Positions 19,860 through 30,341 of a stretch of DNA of 53,473 bases are shown piece after piece. Positions within the stretch are counted from its first letter, which is position 1. Each line of letters begins with the position of its first letter. The notes below the pieces were generated by a model. The model searched no databases, was not told the DNA's origin, and was given only the letters and a program-made list of their open reading frames with translations. The translations under genes were made by a program, and so were the position numbers. Where the stretch lies: positions 1-53,473 of the forward strand of contig JAGFNK010000364.1 in NCBI GenBank assembly GCA_025769875.1, written 5' to 3'. This DNA comes from Russula earlei (Eukaryota; Basidiomycota; Agaricomycetes; Russulales; Russulaceae).

Positions 19860-20935
19860 TGTAGTTGATATTGGGAAGGGCCTCTTTAAAAGGGCACACT
19901 TGGGTTCATGGAGCCAGACAAGGACTGGCCTTGCTCGACTCAGGGTGACACCAGGGCATGAAGGAATCGAGCGGGGGCGAGAGGGGGGGTTCTGTATCCA
20001 AGTTTTCAGTGGACGCTTTGCCTTGAGGTCGAGGTTGGGAGGTGGCATGATGACGCGCTCTCGCGTCCGGTGCCGGGACCACCAGCAGCAACAAGCATGG
20101 AGCTGCGTCAACTGCTTGTGGGATCAACAGGAGAATGATTTATAACTTGAGTCAGCATGGTTCGTGGCTGTCAGGGAGGGATGGTGAGGATGCATGCGTA
20201 TGATTTGGTGTATGTTTGCCATGTTCCTTGGCTTGAAATCTCCACAGAGGCTCAGGCGAGGTGACACACTCATTTGGGTGCCTATGGGCGATATTGGAAG
20301 GCTCCACAACCTTGTGAGAGTGCGATTGGAAGAGGTGCGAGCAGAAGATGGTGGCGAGGGGGATGATCGTAGTATGGAGGAAGGCCCATGACTGGGGATG
20401 AACAAGTTACCTGTGAGACTCATTAACTCAGTAGCGATTGCTAACGCATGCTCTGTCAGAGGATCTAGAGTGGAACCTGTCCATGTTGCAAACAATATTG
20501 TTACTGCAAGTAACACATGGCATCTATTAGACCCTCCACATAGAGGCAAAGACAAGAGATGTAGTTGCCTACTTCAAGACAAACTGACCGACGATGTTCG
20601 CTGGGCTGATTGGCAATACTCCCTTCTTTGTTTTTTGGTGATACATTGATTGAGGTAAGATGTGGGTTTCATCAGAGGAGTATCCTTGGATGGCCTTGAG
20701 GGAAAGTAGCTGCATGGCGATCTGTTGATGCTGTCGCCTGCAGAGGAAACATCATTTGCATGGTGCCATTGTTGACCAGCAAGTCAATTTGTGCATTCAA
20801 AATCATGACAAAGAGCTGGTTACCCATCCATATAGAGAAGAGTGTCCCATATATCCTTGACCAGGCTTGTAGAGTGTGCCCAGGATAAGAGCAAAGGAAG
20901 TAGTAACAAAGGAGTGGGCCGGGAGGGATCATATG
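19860..20935. other. No gene recognised
   Basis: No confident feature. Several short frames exist on both strands but none shows a motif or spliced continuation. Confidence 0.3.
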
Positions 20936-21005
20936 GATATGGCAGGTCCGAAATTTTGCATGCAGATCGGCACCCAAAAATCGAAATTTCAGGAACTGAA
21001 CATTA
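20936..21005 (-). repeat. 154-bp repeat, reverse array, inner part
   Basis: This is the inverted form of the 17868-18528 array. It ends at the TTA target (21003-21005) of the Harbinger element and resumes at 24420. Confidence 0.8.
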
Positions 21006-21205
21006 GGCCCATGATACCAACCGAGAATTCTTGAACTTCGAACTTGAACTTGAATTTCGGGATTTTCCGGGAGTGACTGGTGTGACCAGTGTGATATAAG
21101 TGACATCGCATATATGATAAACTAATAGGTTTTTTTTTAATATGAGTTTTTATTCGCTTGTGATTTGCATATTCGCTTGTGATTTGCATATTCGCTTGTG
21201 ATTTG
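21006..21205 (+). repeat. Left terminal inverted repeat of Harbinger element
   Basis: Pairs with 24221-24419. The outer 125 bp are nearly perfect; the inner part holds three 19-bp GCTTGTGATTTGCATATTC units. Confidence 0.9.
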
Positions 21206-21331
21206 CATATTCGCGTATTCGCATATTTGTGTGTGATTGCACATGTGTAAGCCCTTTGTCAGTACCTTCTTTTCACCTTCACTTCGGTGTCACCCCACAC
21301 TTTATTTTCCTGATCCTGATCATCACCTCCC

Positions 21332-22574
21332 ATGCAGACCCGCTCGTCAAGAAGCTCTGATTCCTCTGCAGAAGAAACCCGAGCAGATATCAAGGCAAGA
21401 TGGACGACTGAGGAGGAAGCCGAGTTCTTAAACTTCCTCTTGGAGCACAAGGACCAAATGACGTCCAACGCTATGTTCAAGGATCAAGTCTTCAATGAGG
21501 CGGCCAGTCAAATTAGGTCCCTTTGTAAGAAGGGTGGCTTCAAAACTCTGAGCTCGTGCAAGACGAAGTGGCAAAGGGTACGTGTTTCCTCTTTTGACTA
21601 CACCTCAACACTGACACCGTTCAACTAGATGAAGACCGACTGGGACACCATTTCAGCGATCAAAAATAAGTCTGGCATGGCTTGGGATGATGTGACAGGA
21701 ATGGACATATCAGCAGAAAATCAAAATCAGGCAGTGTATGATGAGCTGGTTGCAGTGCATCTGTAACTCCTGATTTGTCAACAATATCTTACTTTAGTAG
21801 GACAAACCAGCGGTCAAGAAGTTCCACCACAAGGGCTGGCCACATTGCGAGGCCATGGAATCTCTTGTAGGAACAAAAACCAAAGGCAAACACGCATACC
21901 GGGCTTCGCAGCCAACGCCTCGTGCTGAGCATGCTCCATCCCAGCCAACACCTCGTGCTGAGCATGCTCCATCCCAGCCAACACCTCGTGCTGAGCATGC
22001 TCCATCCCAGCCACCTACTCCTGCTCACCTGACCCCCGATTTGTCTCAAGTCGGCGGCAGCAGGAGGGCATCGACTTCACCATCAAATACCTCATTCGAC
22101 TTCGTAACCAACAAGCGTAAATCACCTCAGATTGACGATATCCTGATGACCGAAACATCTTCAGCTAAAAAACAGAGGGGTGACACCGTGGCGTCTGCTG
22201 TCATGGGTGTTACAGCGGTCATGAACAGAGTTGTTGATGTCTTCGACTCAACTGTCCATTCTCTTGGTTTCTCCCCGCCCATGCCTGAATTCGCACCCGC
22301 ACCCGCACTCGCAGGTGATACTGTACCTGGATTTTTGGCACTTCCCGAGTATGCACGCTGGACACTGGCAGTCCAACACCTTGCCAGTGATATCAAGGAT
22401 ATCACAAATGGTTGTTGGTTGCCAACTGATGATATTGTCCCAGCATTATCCCTGTTTGCCAATTGCGGCATCGGAGAGGTGGATGGCTACCTCGCGCTCA
22501 TATCCGTGGAGTCATCACGTGAGTTTGCACGTGGATACATATGTAATCTGGTGGAGAAAGTGAAGCGAGCGTAA
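21332..22574 (+). CDS. Harbinger Myb/SANT-like DNA-binding protein
   Basis: The model has three exons (21332-21577, 21629-21754, 21801-22574), giving 381 residues in phase. Introns are 51 and 46 bp, GT-AG. Residues about 20-110 form a Myb/SANT-like domain (RWTTEEEAEFLNFLLEHKDQ, later KWQRVMKTDWD minus intron residues, and VKKFHHKGWPHCEAM), as in the Myb_DNA-bind_3 family. An 11-residue SQPTPRAEHAP unit is repeated three times after it. In PIF/Harbinger elements this second protein binds the element ends and helps nuclear import of the transposase; that role is from family knowledge. It lies upstream of the transposase gene by 144 bp. The acidic, Pro-rich middle and helical C-terminus are otherwise unremarkable. 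Confidence 0.85.
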
Positions 22575-22718
22575 GCGATGATTGGTGTTGTTGTGTCATG
22601 TATGTGTATCCAAATAAATATTTCACATATTGTGAAATTACATGTGATGTGCCAAAAAAAATTTTCTGTCAAAAAGTTGCACGCTTTGTCCCCGTTGTTG
22701 TCCCCTCCCTCGCTCAAG

Positions 22719-24080
22719 ATGCCTGATAACCCTCATCAGCAATGGGTACAATGGCGACGCCAATGGCACCAACGGCTCTATGTCATGTTAAATATGTCAA
22801 CTGTTCTCCTACTTTGCTGCCAAGCATTACTTGAGCTCCTTGAACCCCTCTATCGTCCTCCTATCCCATATCACACATCTTCATACACTGGGGCTAAGTG
22901 GGTTGAGGACCTACTCACTGGCCATCCAGAGCGCATTCGGACTGAGCTTGGGGTGCATAAAAAAGTATTTATCATCCTCCAGTGGATCCTCCAACGACTT
23001 GGTATCTCATCATCACGACATGTCCAAGTCGAAGAACAAATTGCTATCTTCCTTTATACAGCTATCACAGGGCTGCCATCGACACATGTCGGAGAGCGTT
23101 TTCAGCGGTCACCCCGCACCATTTCAAAGTAAGTATCTCTCAGGTTTCTTTCAGATGTCGTCTGATGGATAGCTAGGTATTTTAAAAAAATTCTAGGCGT
23201 TCTCTCGAGCCCTCCCTTCTACACCACATTTGTGCGCCTTCCCGATGCCGATTCACCCCCTCACCCCTTCATCCAAAGCAACCCCAAATTCTTTCCATTT
23301 CTCAAGGACGCGCTGGGTGCTATTGATGGTACACATATCAACTGTTTTGCCACTGCTGCAGAGCGTGATGCGGCAAGGAACCGCAAAGGAGGTCTCACGC
23401 AGAACTGCCTCGTGGGATGCTCATTCGACCTCCGCTTCACCTACCTGCTGACTGGTTGGGAGGGTTCCACTGCTGACGCGACACTTTTTCACGCAGCACA
23501 TCATTCTGATCTTCGTGTCCCAAGGGGGAAGTATTATCTTGGTGATGCGGGTTTTGCCTTGTCAGATGTACTTCTCACCCCTTATCGAGGCGTGCGGTAC
23601 CATCTAGCTGAATGGGGCCGTGCTCGCACAAGGTGAGTCTTTGTTGTCTTACTTTCAAGTTGTCTTACTGATGTTTGTCCTAGGCCACGCACACCCAAGG
23701 AGCTGTTCAATTTGCGTCATGCCCAAGCTCGCAATGTCATTGAACGCATTTTTGGAATTCTCAAGCGGCGTTTCAAGATTCTCTCACAACCCCGCGAGTA
23801 TGACATGGGAGTTCAAGCACGCATCCCATGTGCGCTCGCAGCACTTCACAATCTTATTCGCGCATATGACTCTAGGGAGATTGGCACCTTTGACGACCAA
23901 GTGGCTGACCTCCAGATGGACGCACAAGAAGAGGAAGCGCTGGCTGGTGAACTTGGAACAGGCCCTGTGACGCAGCGTGAGAGGGAGCGAGCAAATATCA
24001 GGCGAGATAAAATTGCTGATGACATGTGGGAGCAGTATCAGAGAATTCAGAGGGACCGCGCAGAACGTGTTATTGAATAG
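22719..24080 (+). CDS. PIF/Harbinger DDE transposase (HARBI1-like nuclease)
   Basis: Three exons (22719-23128, 23177-23632, 23684-24080) with 48- and 51-bp GT-AG introns give 420 residues in one phase. An N-terminal helix-turn-helix-like part contains LPSTHVGERFQRSPRTISKY. The DDE_Tnp_4 nuclease core shows Asp187 in GAIDGTHI, Asp260 in YLGDAGFALSD and Glu309 in NVIERIFGILKRRF. The tail is acidic then basic ([19 protein letters not shown]-like region reading RERERANIRRDK) and ends RAERVIE. All catalytic residues are present and no stop interrupts it. It would excise and insert the element at TTA. The start ATG was chosen because the upstream frame is A/T-rich intergenic sequence. Confidence 0.92.
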
Positions 24081-24220
24081 TATTTTGTTCAAAAAAAGAT
24101 TTTCCATTTCCTCTTCAAAAATCTCTCGCTCTGCGTGCATGGATCCTGGGCCCTACAGTATGCCTCGGCAACATTCAGCGGACACAAGCGGACTGAGTCA
24201 GTTCCCAGTCACGGCTGCAA

Positions 24221-24419
24221 TCACAATACGTGAATATGCAAATCACAAGCGAATATGCAAATCACAAGCGAATAAAAACTCATATTAAAAAAAAACCTAT
24301 TAGTTTATCATATATGCGATGTCACTTATATCACACTGGTCACACCAGTCACTCCCGGAAAATCCCGAAATTCAAGTTCAAGTTCGAAGTTCAAGAATTC
24401 TCGGTTGGTATCATGGGCC
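24221..24419 (-). repeat. Right terminal inverted repeat of Harbinger element
   Basis: Reverse complement of 21006-21205, with two 19-bp subterminal units in place of three. Confidence 0.9.
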
Positions 24420-24890
24420 TTAGGCTCCCATATTTTAGCTGCACCTAGACGCAGTATACAAGGTTCTACTGTCCAAGTTTCAAGGCAATCTATTGAGAAA
24501 TGGTTGAGATATGGCAGTTCGAAATTTTGCACTCAGATCACACCCAAAAATCGAAACTTCAAGAACTAAGAATTAGACCCCAGCTCTTGGGCTGCACCTA
24601 GATACAGTACATGAGATCCCATTGTCGAAGTTTCAAGTCAATTGATTGAGAAACAGTTGAGATATGGCAGTTCAAAGTTTTGCACCCATGTCAGCCCCTG
24701 AAAATTGACATTTCAAGAACTGAGTATTATGCTCCCATATTTTAGCTGCACCTAGATACAGTATATAAGGTTCTACTGTCAAAGTTTCAAGGCAATCTGT
24801 TGAGAAGCTGTTGAGATATAGCAGTTTTGATTTTGCACTTGAAATGACATCCAAAAATGGCAAGTGCAAGGTCATGTGAAAACGACAGTA
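24420..24890 (-). repeat. 154-bp repeat, reverse array, outer part
   Basis: GAGATATGGCAG-type words recur about every 153 bp. The outer end GGTCATGTGAAAACGACAG mirrors the start of the forward array at 17868, and TA follows at each outer edge. Confidence 0.85.
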
Positions 24891-24895
24891 AGGCA

Positions 24896-25204
24896 GAATA
24901 TGTGTCACCAATGTGTGGGTGCACATCTTTGTGCACATTTTGTATGTGCAGCTCTGGTGAAAATGGGGCTACAAGCACCCAGATGTTGAGCTCGAGTCAG
25001 ACAAGTTTGACGCTGACACATCATGTGTAACCCCATATATGCAAATAGGCAAATGACAACATAAAAAAATGCATATTAATTTATTATATACATCATATCA
25101 CTTACATCACTCCTGTCACTCCTGTCACTCCTGTCACTCCTGGAAAATCCCAAAATCCAAGTTCAAGTTCAAGATTCAAGAATTCTTGGTTGGTAAAAGG
25201 GGCC
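24896..25204. mobile_element. Truncated Harbinger-type MITE
   Basis: Matches the right part of 12434-12999 (GGGTGCACATCTTTGTGCA, then the GGTTGGTAAAAGGGGCC end) followed by TTA. The left end is missing. An expanded run of TCACTCCTG lies near 25105-25145. Confidence 0.8.
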
Positions 25205-25211
25205 TTATTAG

Positions 25212-25638
25212 TGTTGAAAATAGACGCAGTATGTGTGATTAGATAGCAGCAGATGATAAGATCGCAGGCAGATCTATCAGACAATAGTTCAGTTTGGTTG
25301 ACACAAAACTAATATAAATAATGTATCTATCAGACAATAGTTCAGTTTGGTTGACACAAAACTGAAGTGATCTACGTACTTTGTGGCATTCTTAAGTACC
25401 TGAGACCGCCACTAGATGCAGTACAGTTAACTACCATCACGGATCACTAGGTAAGTCCGAGGATCAGTTGTAAGTAGCTACCGATTGTTCTAAATCACTC
25501 TATCAATGTAACTAACGCGTGCTGCAGCGTATGAGCTGAGCCGGTGATGCCCGGTCCGGGTGATCCGACGCGTCAGCGCATCCGAGTTGTGATCACATCA
25601 CAACACACCTGAGACTCTGGGCAGTGCAGATCTCAACA
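25212..25638 (-). repeat. 3' LTR of intact copia, 427-bp form
   Basis: Starts TGTTGAAAATAGACGCAG and ends GCAGATCTCAACA on the plus strand. It keeps an ATATAAATAATG segment that the 5' LTR lacks. Compared with the 480-bp solo LTR at 35758 it has lost 53 bp. Confidence 0.95.
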
Positions 25639-25648
25639 TCCCCCCGTG
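25639..25648 (-). promoter_or_regulatory. Polypurine tract
   Basis: The minus strand reads CACGGGGGGA immediately upstream of the 3' LTR, the expected site for plus-strand priming in reverse transcription. Confidence 0.75.
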
Positions 25649-25671
25649 ATCAAGGCAGTCGGTAGATTAGA

Positions 25672-28600
25672 TCAATTAAGACCCAACCCATCGACGAAGG
25701 TCCGGAGCAGCGCGTGAGTATGCGGCTTGGTGAGACCATCTGCAAGCATCTCTCCTGTGGGAGTACGGATAAGTACGATCAGTCCGTCCTCAATGTATTG
25801 GCGGATGGCGTGATGCTTGATAGGGATATGCTTCGACCGTCTTCCGGTGACTGGGTTGAGCGCGAGGTCAACGGCGCCTTTGTTATCACCATGAAGCGGA
25901 ATCAGATCGGAGATCTGATAGCCAATCTCAGAGAAGAAGCTCCGATACCACGTGGCTTGATTAGCTGCGTCGGCTAAGGCCATATATTCGGCTTGAGTGG
26001 TACTTTGGGCAACAGTCTTCTGTTTGCGTGAGGTCCAGGAGATCGCAGCGCTGGAAAGTAGGAAGACATAGCCCGAGGTGGAACAGTAGTCATCTGCATT
26101 GTCTCCGAGGCTAGAGTCGGAGTACCCGTGTAATCCGGTATCGCGTGCGCCATCATAACGCAACTTTAGATCTGAAGTGCTGTTAAGATAAGATAGTACG
26201 TATTTGGCAAGGCGTAGATGATGCGATGAGGGATTGGATGAGTATTGGGCAAGTCGAGAGACTGCAAATGATATATCTGGTCGTGTCCCGATCTGCACAT
26301 AGAGAAGGCTGCCAATGATGCATTGAAAATGCTTTATCTCATCAGGCGTTGCCTCCCCGGAGTGCTTGACCAAGTGGACATCTGCCCCGGAGGGCAGCGG
26401 AGTGCGGACCGGATTAGAATCCGCCATCCCGAAGTGATTGACGATCTCCGAGATGTACCTAGATTGATCAATGTCTAGCCGCTTAGCCGAGCGATCACGC
26501 GTGACACGAATCCCAAGATAGGAGTCGATCTCGCCTAGATCAGTCATTTCATAGCGCGTGGACAATGAATTCTTAATGTCTGCAATCAGTGGGAGTGAAT
26601 CGCCTAAGATGGTGACATCATCGACATAGAGGATAATGATTATGGTTCCCCCCGCGTCTTGGCGATGATAAACCCCAGCATCTGAGTGCGTGCGCGTGAA
26701 GCCAAGCCCAGTGAGAACTCCATGAAACTGTAAGTTCCATGCGCGTGAGGCTTGTTTGAGGCCATAGAGAGCCTTCTTTAACCGACAGACTTTGTCTTTT
26801 TGTTCCGGAGTGATGAAACCTTGTGGTTGCTCCATGTAGATCTCTTCCTCCAGTGTGCCATTAAGGAACGCCGACTTGACGTCCATTTGATGGATCTCCC
26901 AATCCTCTAGCGCGGCCAACGCTAGGAGTAGTCTCAAAGACTCAAATCTGGCAACTGGTGAGAAAGTTTCATCATAATCAATCCCCTCCACTTGGGTGAA
27001 CCCCTTTGCGACTAAACGCGCGCGAAATCTACCATCAGATTTGCGTGCAAACACCCATCGAGATCGCACGGCCTTGCAGCCCGGCGGCAGATCTACAAGC
27101 TCCCAGGTACCATTCTTAGCAAGTGCATCAATTTCATATTGACACGCGGTTCTCCATTGATCGGCGGAGTCCGAGGACATCGCTTCCCGAAACGTAGCCG
27201 GAGTGATCGCCTCTGCCGTCGCTAATAGTGCCGTATGCGATAGGCACCCCCCTGCATTTGCGTTAGAAGTGAGAAATCTAGGATTAGAACGCGGGTTAGG
27301 GCGAAGACGCCTAGGTGAGGGCGGACGCGGTGGACCAAAGGATGGTCCCGGCAATGCTGAGTGAGGCTGGCGCAAGCGGACTTGGCGCACAGGCTGAACA
27401 CGGCGCGGCGGAGTATGTGGAAAGGGCTGAGTGGGAGGGGTAAGGTAAAGTGAATTAGGTGTAGTGGGATCTAGTGGGGTTTCCGGAGGCACAGGACTAA
27501 GTCCGCAGCCATCCGGTTCATGCGGAAGTGGGGCAGTGAAAGAAACCGGTCCCGTGAAGACCAAGGGTTGTGCAGGAGGAGGAATGTCAGTAAGTTCTCC
27601 CCTAGCAGGTAGTATGCGCTCATCGAAAGTGACATCGCGCGATAAGAACAGCTTTCGGGTGGATTGATTCCAGAGTCGGTAACCCTTAGATCCAGACTCG
27701 TACCCAACAAAAATCATCTCGACCGATCTCGGATCGAGCTTCTTTCGTTTGTTAGCAGGCGTGTGTACATATGCCTTACATCCAAAGACGCGGAAATAGG
27801 AAATGTCCGGAACTTGTCCGTCCGTCCAGACTGAGTGAGGAGTGTTCCACCGGAGAACGCATGTAGGAGTGCGATTGTAGATATGGACTGCTGCGTCAGT
27901 AGCAAGCTCCCAGAAACCCAGAGTAAGACCGGCGCCGTGTAGCATAGCGCGCATCTTGTCTTTGAGGGTCCGGTTCCATCTCTCTGCTACGCCATTCTGC
28001 TGTGGTGACCCTGGCATTGTCAATCTATGCTCAATTCCCTTTTGATCTAAGATCGATCTGAGGGTACCGGACAAGTACTCCCCTCCGCGATCCGAGTGTA
28101 GTGCTTTGATCTTATCGTTGGTCTGGTTTTCTGACCACGCGAGATATTTTTTGAACGCATCAGCACACTGATCTTTACTTTTGAGGAAGTACACTACCCC
28201 ATAACGGGAGTAGTCGTCAATAAACGTTGCCCAATAAGTTGCACCTCGGATCGACCGGGTCTGCATCGGACCGGCTAAGTCAGTATGCACGATCTGTAGA
28301 CGCCGATCCGATCGCTTAGGCGAAGCCAGGAAAGGAAGTCGCGTCTGTTTGCCGAGTTCACACCCGGGGCAAGGTGACTGATCGCGATCCGCTGAACTAA
28401 GCAAGATTCCCTTGACGGAATGAGCGTATTTGATTAGCGCGCGTGAGGACATATGTCCCATGCGCTGATGCCAGATGTTAAGCGGTAGCACCCCCGCCTG
28501 CGCGTGTAGGGCCGGAGATGAAAAATCAATATAAAATAGGTTATTCTCCAGGTATCCTTGCGCGACTGTCCGATCTTTGTAGTAGATTTGGCACGCGTTC

Positions 28601-29721
28601 TGGGTAAAAGTGATATGTCCCCCCTTTCGGAGCAACGCGCTGACTGAGAAGTAGCGCGCGTCGGCTTCCGGAACATGCATGACATCGGTGAGGGTTAATG
28701 GAAACTTCCCAATACCTCCAGACGGTAGGACGGATACAGATCCGGTCCCAATCTGCTTGATGATAGCGTGACCACCGAGGTTAACTGATCCGGTGGCCGG
28801 AGCGTAAGTGATGAAGTCGGTCCGGAACGGACTGATGTGATGGGTGGCCCCTGAGTCAATCATCCAGCGCGATCTAGTCGCCGAGTAAAGGGAAATGCGA
28901 ATGTCATTTTCATCATCCGAGATCTCCGTAATTGTAGCAGTAGTCTCTACTATGTGCGCGTTGACCTTTCTGTTAGTGTCCGCGCCAGACTCCCTCTTTT
29001 TCTGCGCCTTCTCCTCCTCATCCTTTTTCTTCTTCCGGCACTCAGGACTCTTGTGACCAGCTTTGTTGCAATAATAACATTTTATTTTGTTTTTATTGTC
29101 CTGTTTTTTGACCGGAGCAATTTTGTTAAGGGAAGCGGAGGAGCTGGCCCGACGACTCTCTTCATTGAGAATGTGTTCCTGAATGGCTTTCAGGGAAAGC
29201 TTGTTTGGAAGATTAGAGCCGAGGATAGCTTGTGTAAGACCAGAGTAAGAGCTGGGAAGTGACTGAATTAGAGTGAGACTGAATTGGAGATCGGTGACGG
29301 GCATGTCATTGTTCTGAAGATTGATCCTAGTATCATTCAATTTCTGTAGTTGTGGAAACATCGGGCTGGTGTCATCTAGATCAAAGCGCGTGAAGGCGGT
29401 CCAAGAGTTATGTAGTGACATAGATCCAACGCCGATGCAAGTAGTCTTAAGTTGTTCCCACTTGAGTTTACAGGTGTCGAACTTGGTGTTATCGCTTATC
29501 TCTGCGTATATATCTTTTTGGAGATGGAGCTGGAAGACGCCTAACAGTATGTCTTCTTCAACGTCCCAAGTGCTATCTCCAGAGGGCTTTGTATCGATAA
29601 GATGACGCCGGAAACCATTCATTCGGGTAATGGCCTCGAAGCGAAATGACCAAGTAGTCCAATTTGATGAATCTAAGATCTCCAGGGGCGTTCCCGAGGG
29701 GATAGTGAATGTGGGTGCCAT
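25672..29721 (-). CDS. Ty1/copia Gag-Pol polyprotein, intact
   Basis: A single 1349-residue frame. Gag fills about 1-210 and is followed by a CCHC knuckle, CYYCNKAGHKSPEC (215-228). The protease site is WMIDSGATHH (Asp289). The GAG-pre-integrase zinc motif uses His418, His423, Cys451 and Cys454. Integrase has Asp481 (HTDLAGP), Asp544 (HSDRGGEY) and Glu580 (QQNGVAERW), a D-D-35-E spacing. Reverse transcriptase has Asp947 (QMDVKSAFLNG) and the YVDD box at 1032-1035. RNase H has Asp1202, Glu1245 and Asp1279; the later SKHIPIKHH has Pro where copia elements usually have Asp (HIDI). Length and order match the copia family. The stop lies 33 bp from the 3' LTR. Confidence 0.97.
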   Translation of the reverse strand: MAPTFTIPSGTPLEILDSSNWTTWSFRFEAITRMNGFRRHLIDTKPSGDSTWDVEEDILLGVFQLHLQKDIYAEISDNTKFDTCKLKWEQLKTTCIGVGSMSLHNSWTAFTRFDLDDTSPMFPQLQKLNDTRINLQNNDMPVTDLQFSLTLIQSLPSSYSGLTQAILGSNLPNKLSLKAIQEHILNEESRRASSSASLNKIAPVKKQDNKNKIKCYYCNKAGHKSPECRKKKKDEEEKAQKKRESGADTNRKVNAHIVETTATITEISDDENDIRISLYSATRSRWMIDSGATHHISPFRTDFITYAPATGSVNLGGHAIIKQIGTGSVSVLPSGGIGKFPLTLTDVMHVPEADARYFSVSALLRKGGHITFTQNACQIYYKDRTVAQGYLENNLFYIDFSSPALHAQAGVLPLNIWHQRMGHMSSRALIKYAHSVKGILLSSADRDQSPCPGCELGKQTRLPFLASPKRSDRRLQIVHTDLAGPMQTRSIRGATYWATFIDDYSRYGVVYFLKSKDQCADAFKKYLAWSENQTNDKIKALHSDRGGEYLSGTLRSILDQKGIEHRLTMPGSPQQNGVAERWNRTLKDKMRAMLHGAGLTLGFWELATDAAVHIYNRTPTCVLRWNTPHSVWTDGQVPDISYFRVFGCKAYVHTPANKRKKLDPRSVEMIFVGYESGSKGYRLWNQSTRKLFLSRDVTFDERILPARGELTDIPPPAQPLVFTGPVSFTAPLPHEPDGCGLSPVPPETPLDPTTPNSLYLTPPTQPFPHTPPRRVQPVRQVRLRQPHSALPGPSFGPPRPPSPRRLRPNPRSNPRFLTSNANAGGCLSHTALLATAEAITPATFREAMSSDSADQWRTACQYEIDALAKNGTWELVDLPPGCKAVRSRWVFARKSDGRFRARLVAKGFTQVEGIDYDETFSPVARFESLRLLLALAALEDWEIHQMDVKSAFLNGTLEEEIYMEQPQGFITPEQKDKVCRLKKALYGLKQASRAWNLQFHGVLTGLGFTRTHSDAGVYHRQDAGGTIIIILYVDDVTILGDSLPLIADIKNSLSTRYEMTDLGEIDSYLGIRVTRDRSAKRLDIDQSRYISEIVNHFGMADSNPVRTPLPSGADVHLVKHSGEATPDEIKHFQCIIGSLLYVQIGTRPDISFAVSRLAQYSSNPSSHHLRLAKYVLSYLNSTSDLKLRYDGARDTGLHGYSDSSLGDNADDYCSTSGYVFLLSSAAISWTSRKQKTVAQSTTQAEYMALADAANQATWYRSFFSEIGYQISDLIPLHGDNKGAVDLALNPVTGRRSKHIPIKHHAIRQYIEDGLIVLIRTPTGEMLADGLTKPHTHALLRTFVDGLGLN

Positions 29722-29950
29722 ATGATGTAATGAGGTGAATTGCCAATCCGGACCAGCGGAGCAATTGTAGCCGGATCAATTAGAGATCTAATCAGTATCT
29801 TTGACGCGTGATGTAACTGCGCGCGCGTCAATCCTTTGGTTCCAGGGGCCAAGGGAGTAAGATGTCGTCTGATAACAGAGGTTTGTGGGGAAGGGAGGTG
29901 TTATAGGAATAAACGTGTGTGGTGATCTCTGTGGATTTTAGATACGGGCA

Positions 29951-29962
29951 GGGCCCATAACC
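29951..29962 (-). promoter_or_regulatory. Primer-binding site of intact copia
   Basis: GGGCCCATAACC directly abuts the 5' LTR. Its complement can pair with the initiator tRNA-Met anticodon arm, as in copia and Ty5 half-tRNA priming. The 12-mer is shared with two other copia elements in the window. Confidence 0.75.
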
Positions 29963-30336
29963 TGTTGAAAATAGACGCAGTATGTGTGATTAGATAGCAG
30001 CAGATGATAAGATCGCAGGCAGATCTATCAGACAATAGTTCAGTTTGGTTGACACAAAACTGAAGTGATCTACGTACTTTGTGGCGTTCTTAAGTACCTG
30101 AGACCACCACTAGATGCAGTACAGTTAACTACCATCACGGATCACTAGGTAAGTCCGAGGATCAGTTGTAAGTAGCTACCGATTGTTCTAAATCACTCTA
30201 TCAATGTAACTAACGCGTGCTGCAGCGTATGAGCTGAGCCAGTGATGCCCGGTCCGGGTGATCCGACGCGTCAGCGCATCCGAGTTGTGATCACATCACA
30301 ACACACCTGAGACTCTGGGCAGTGCAGATCTCAACA
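29963..30336 (-). repeat. 5' LTR of intact copia, 374-bp form
   Basis: This LTR lacks 106 bp present in the solo LTR at 35758, exactly one interval between two copies of TTCAGTTTGGTTGACACAAA. It therefore looks like a slip or recombination product between those internal repeats. Confidence 0.95.
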
Positions 30337-30341
30337 ATTAG

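Larger units (their letters stand above)
21006..24419 (+). mobile_element. Complete PIF/Harbinger transposon, TTA duplication
   Basis: The 3414-bp element begins GGCCCATGATACCAACCGAG and ends with its reverse complement. TTA flanks it at 21003-21005 and 24420-24422. The inverted ends are almost identical for about 125 bp and continue for about 180 bp through A/T-rich sequence into copies of GCTTGTGATTTGCATATTC (three at left, two at right). It carries the two genes typical of the superfamily in the same orientation: a Myb/SANT-like protein and a DDE nuclease, both with clean open frames after splicing. It interrupts the reverse 154-bp repeat array. Both genes look intact, so it may be recently active. 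Confidence 0.95.
25212..30336 (-). mobile_element. Intact Ty1/copia retrotransposon, TSD ATTAG
   Basis: The 5125-bp element is bounded by LTRs at 25212-25638 and 29963-30336 and by the 5-bp repeat ATTAG (25207-25211 and 30337-30341). On the minus strand the order is 5' LTR, primer-binding site, leader, one 1349-codon frame, polypurine tract, 3' LTR. Outside one 53-bp length difference the two LTRs differ at only three positions that I can see over about 374 bp, so insertion is recent. Everything needed for transposition looks present. Confidence 0.96.
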
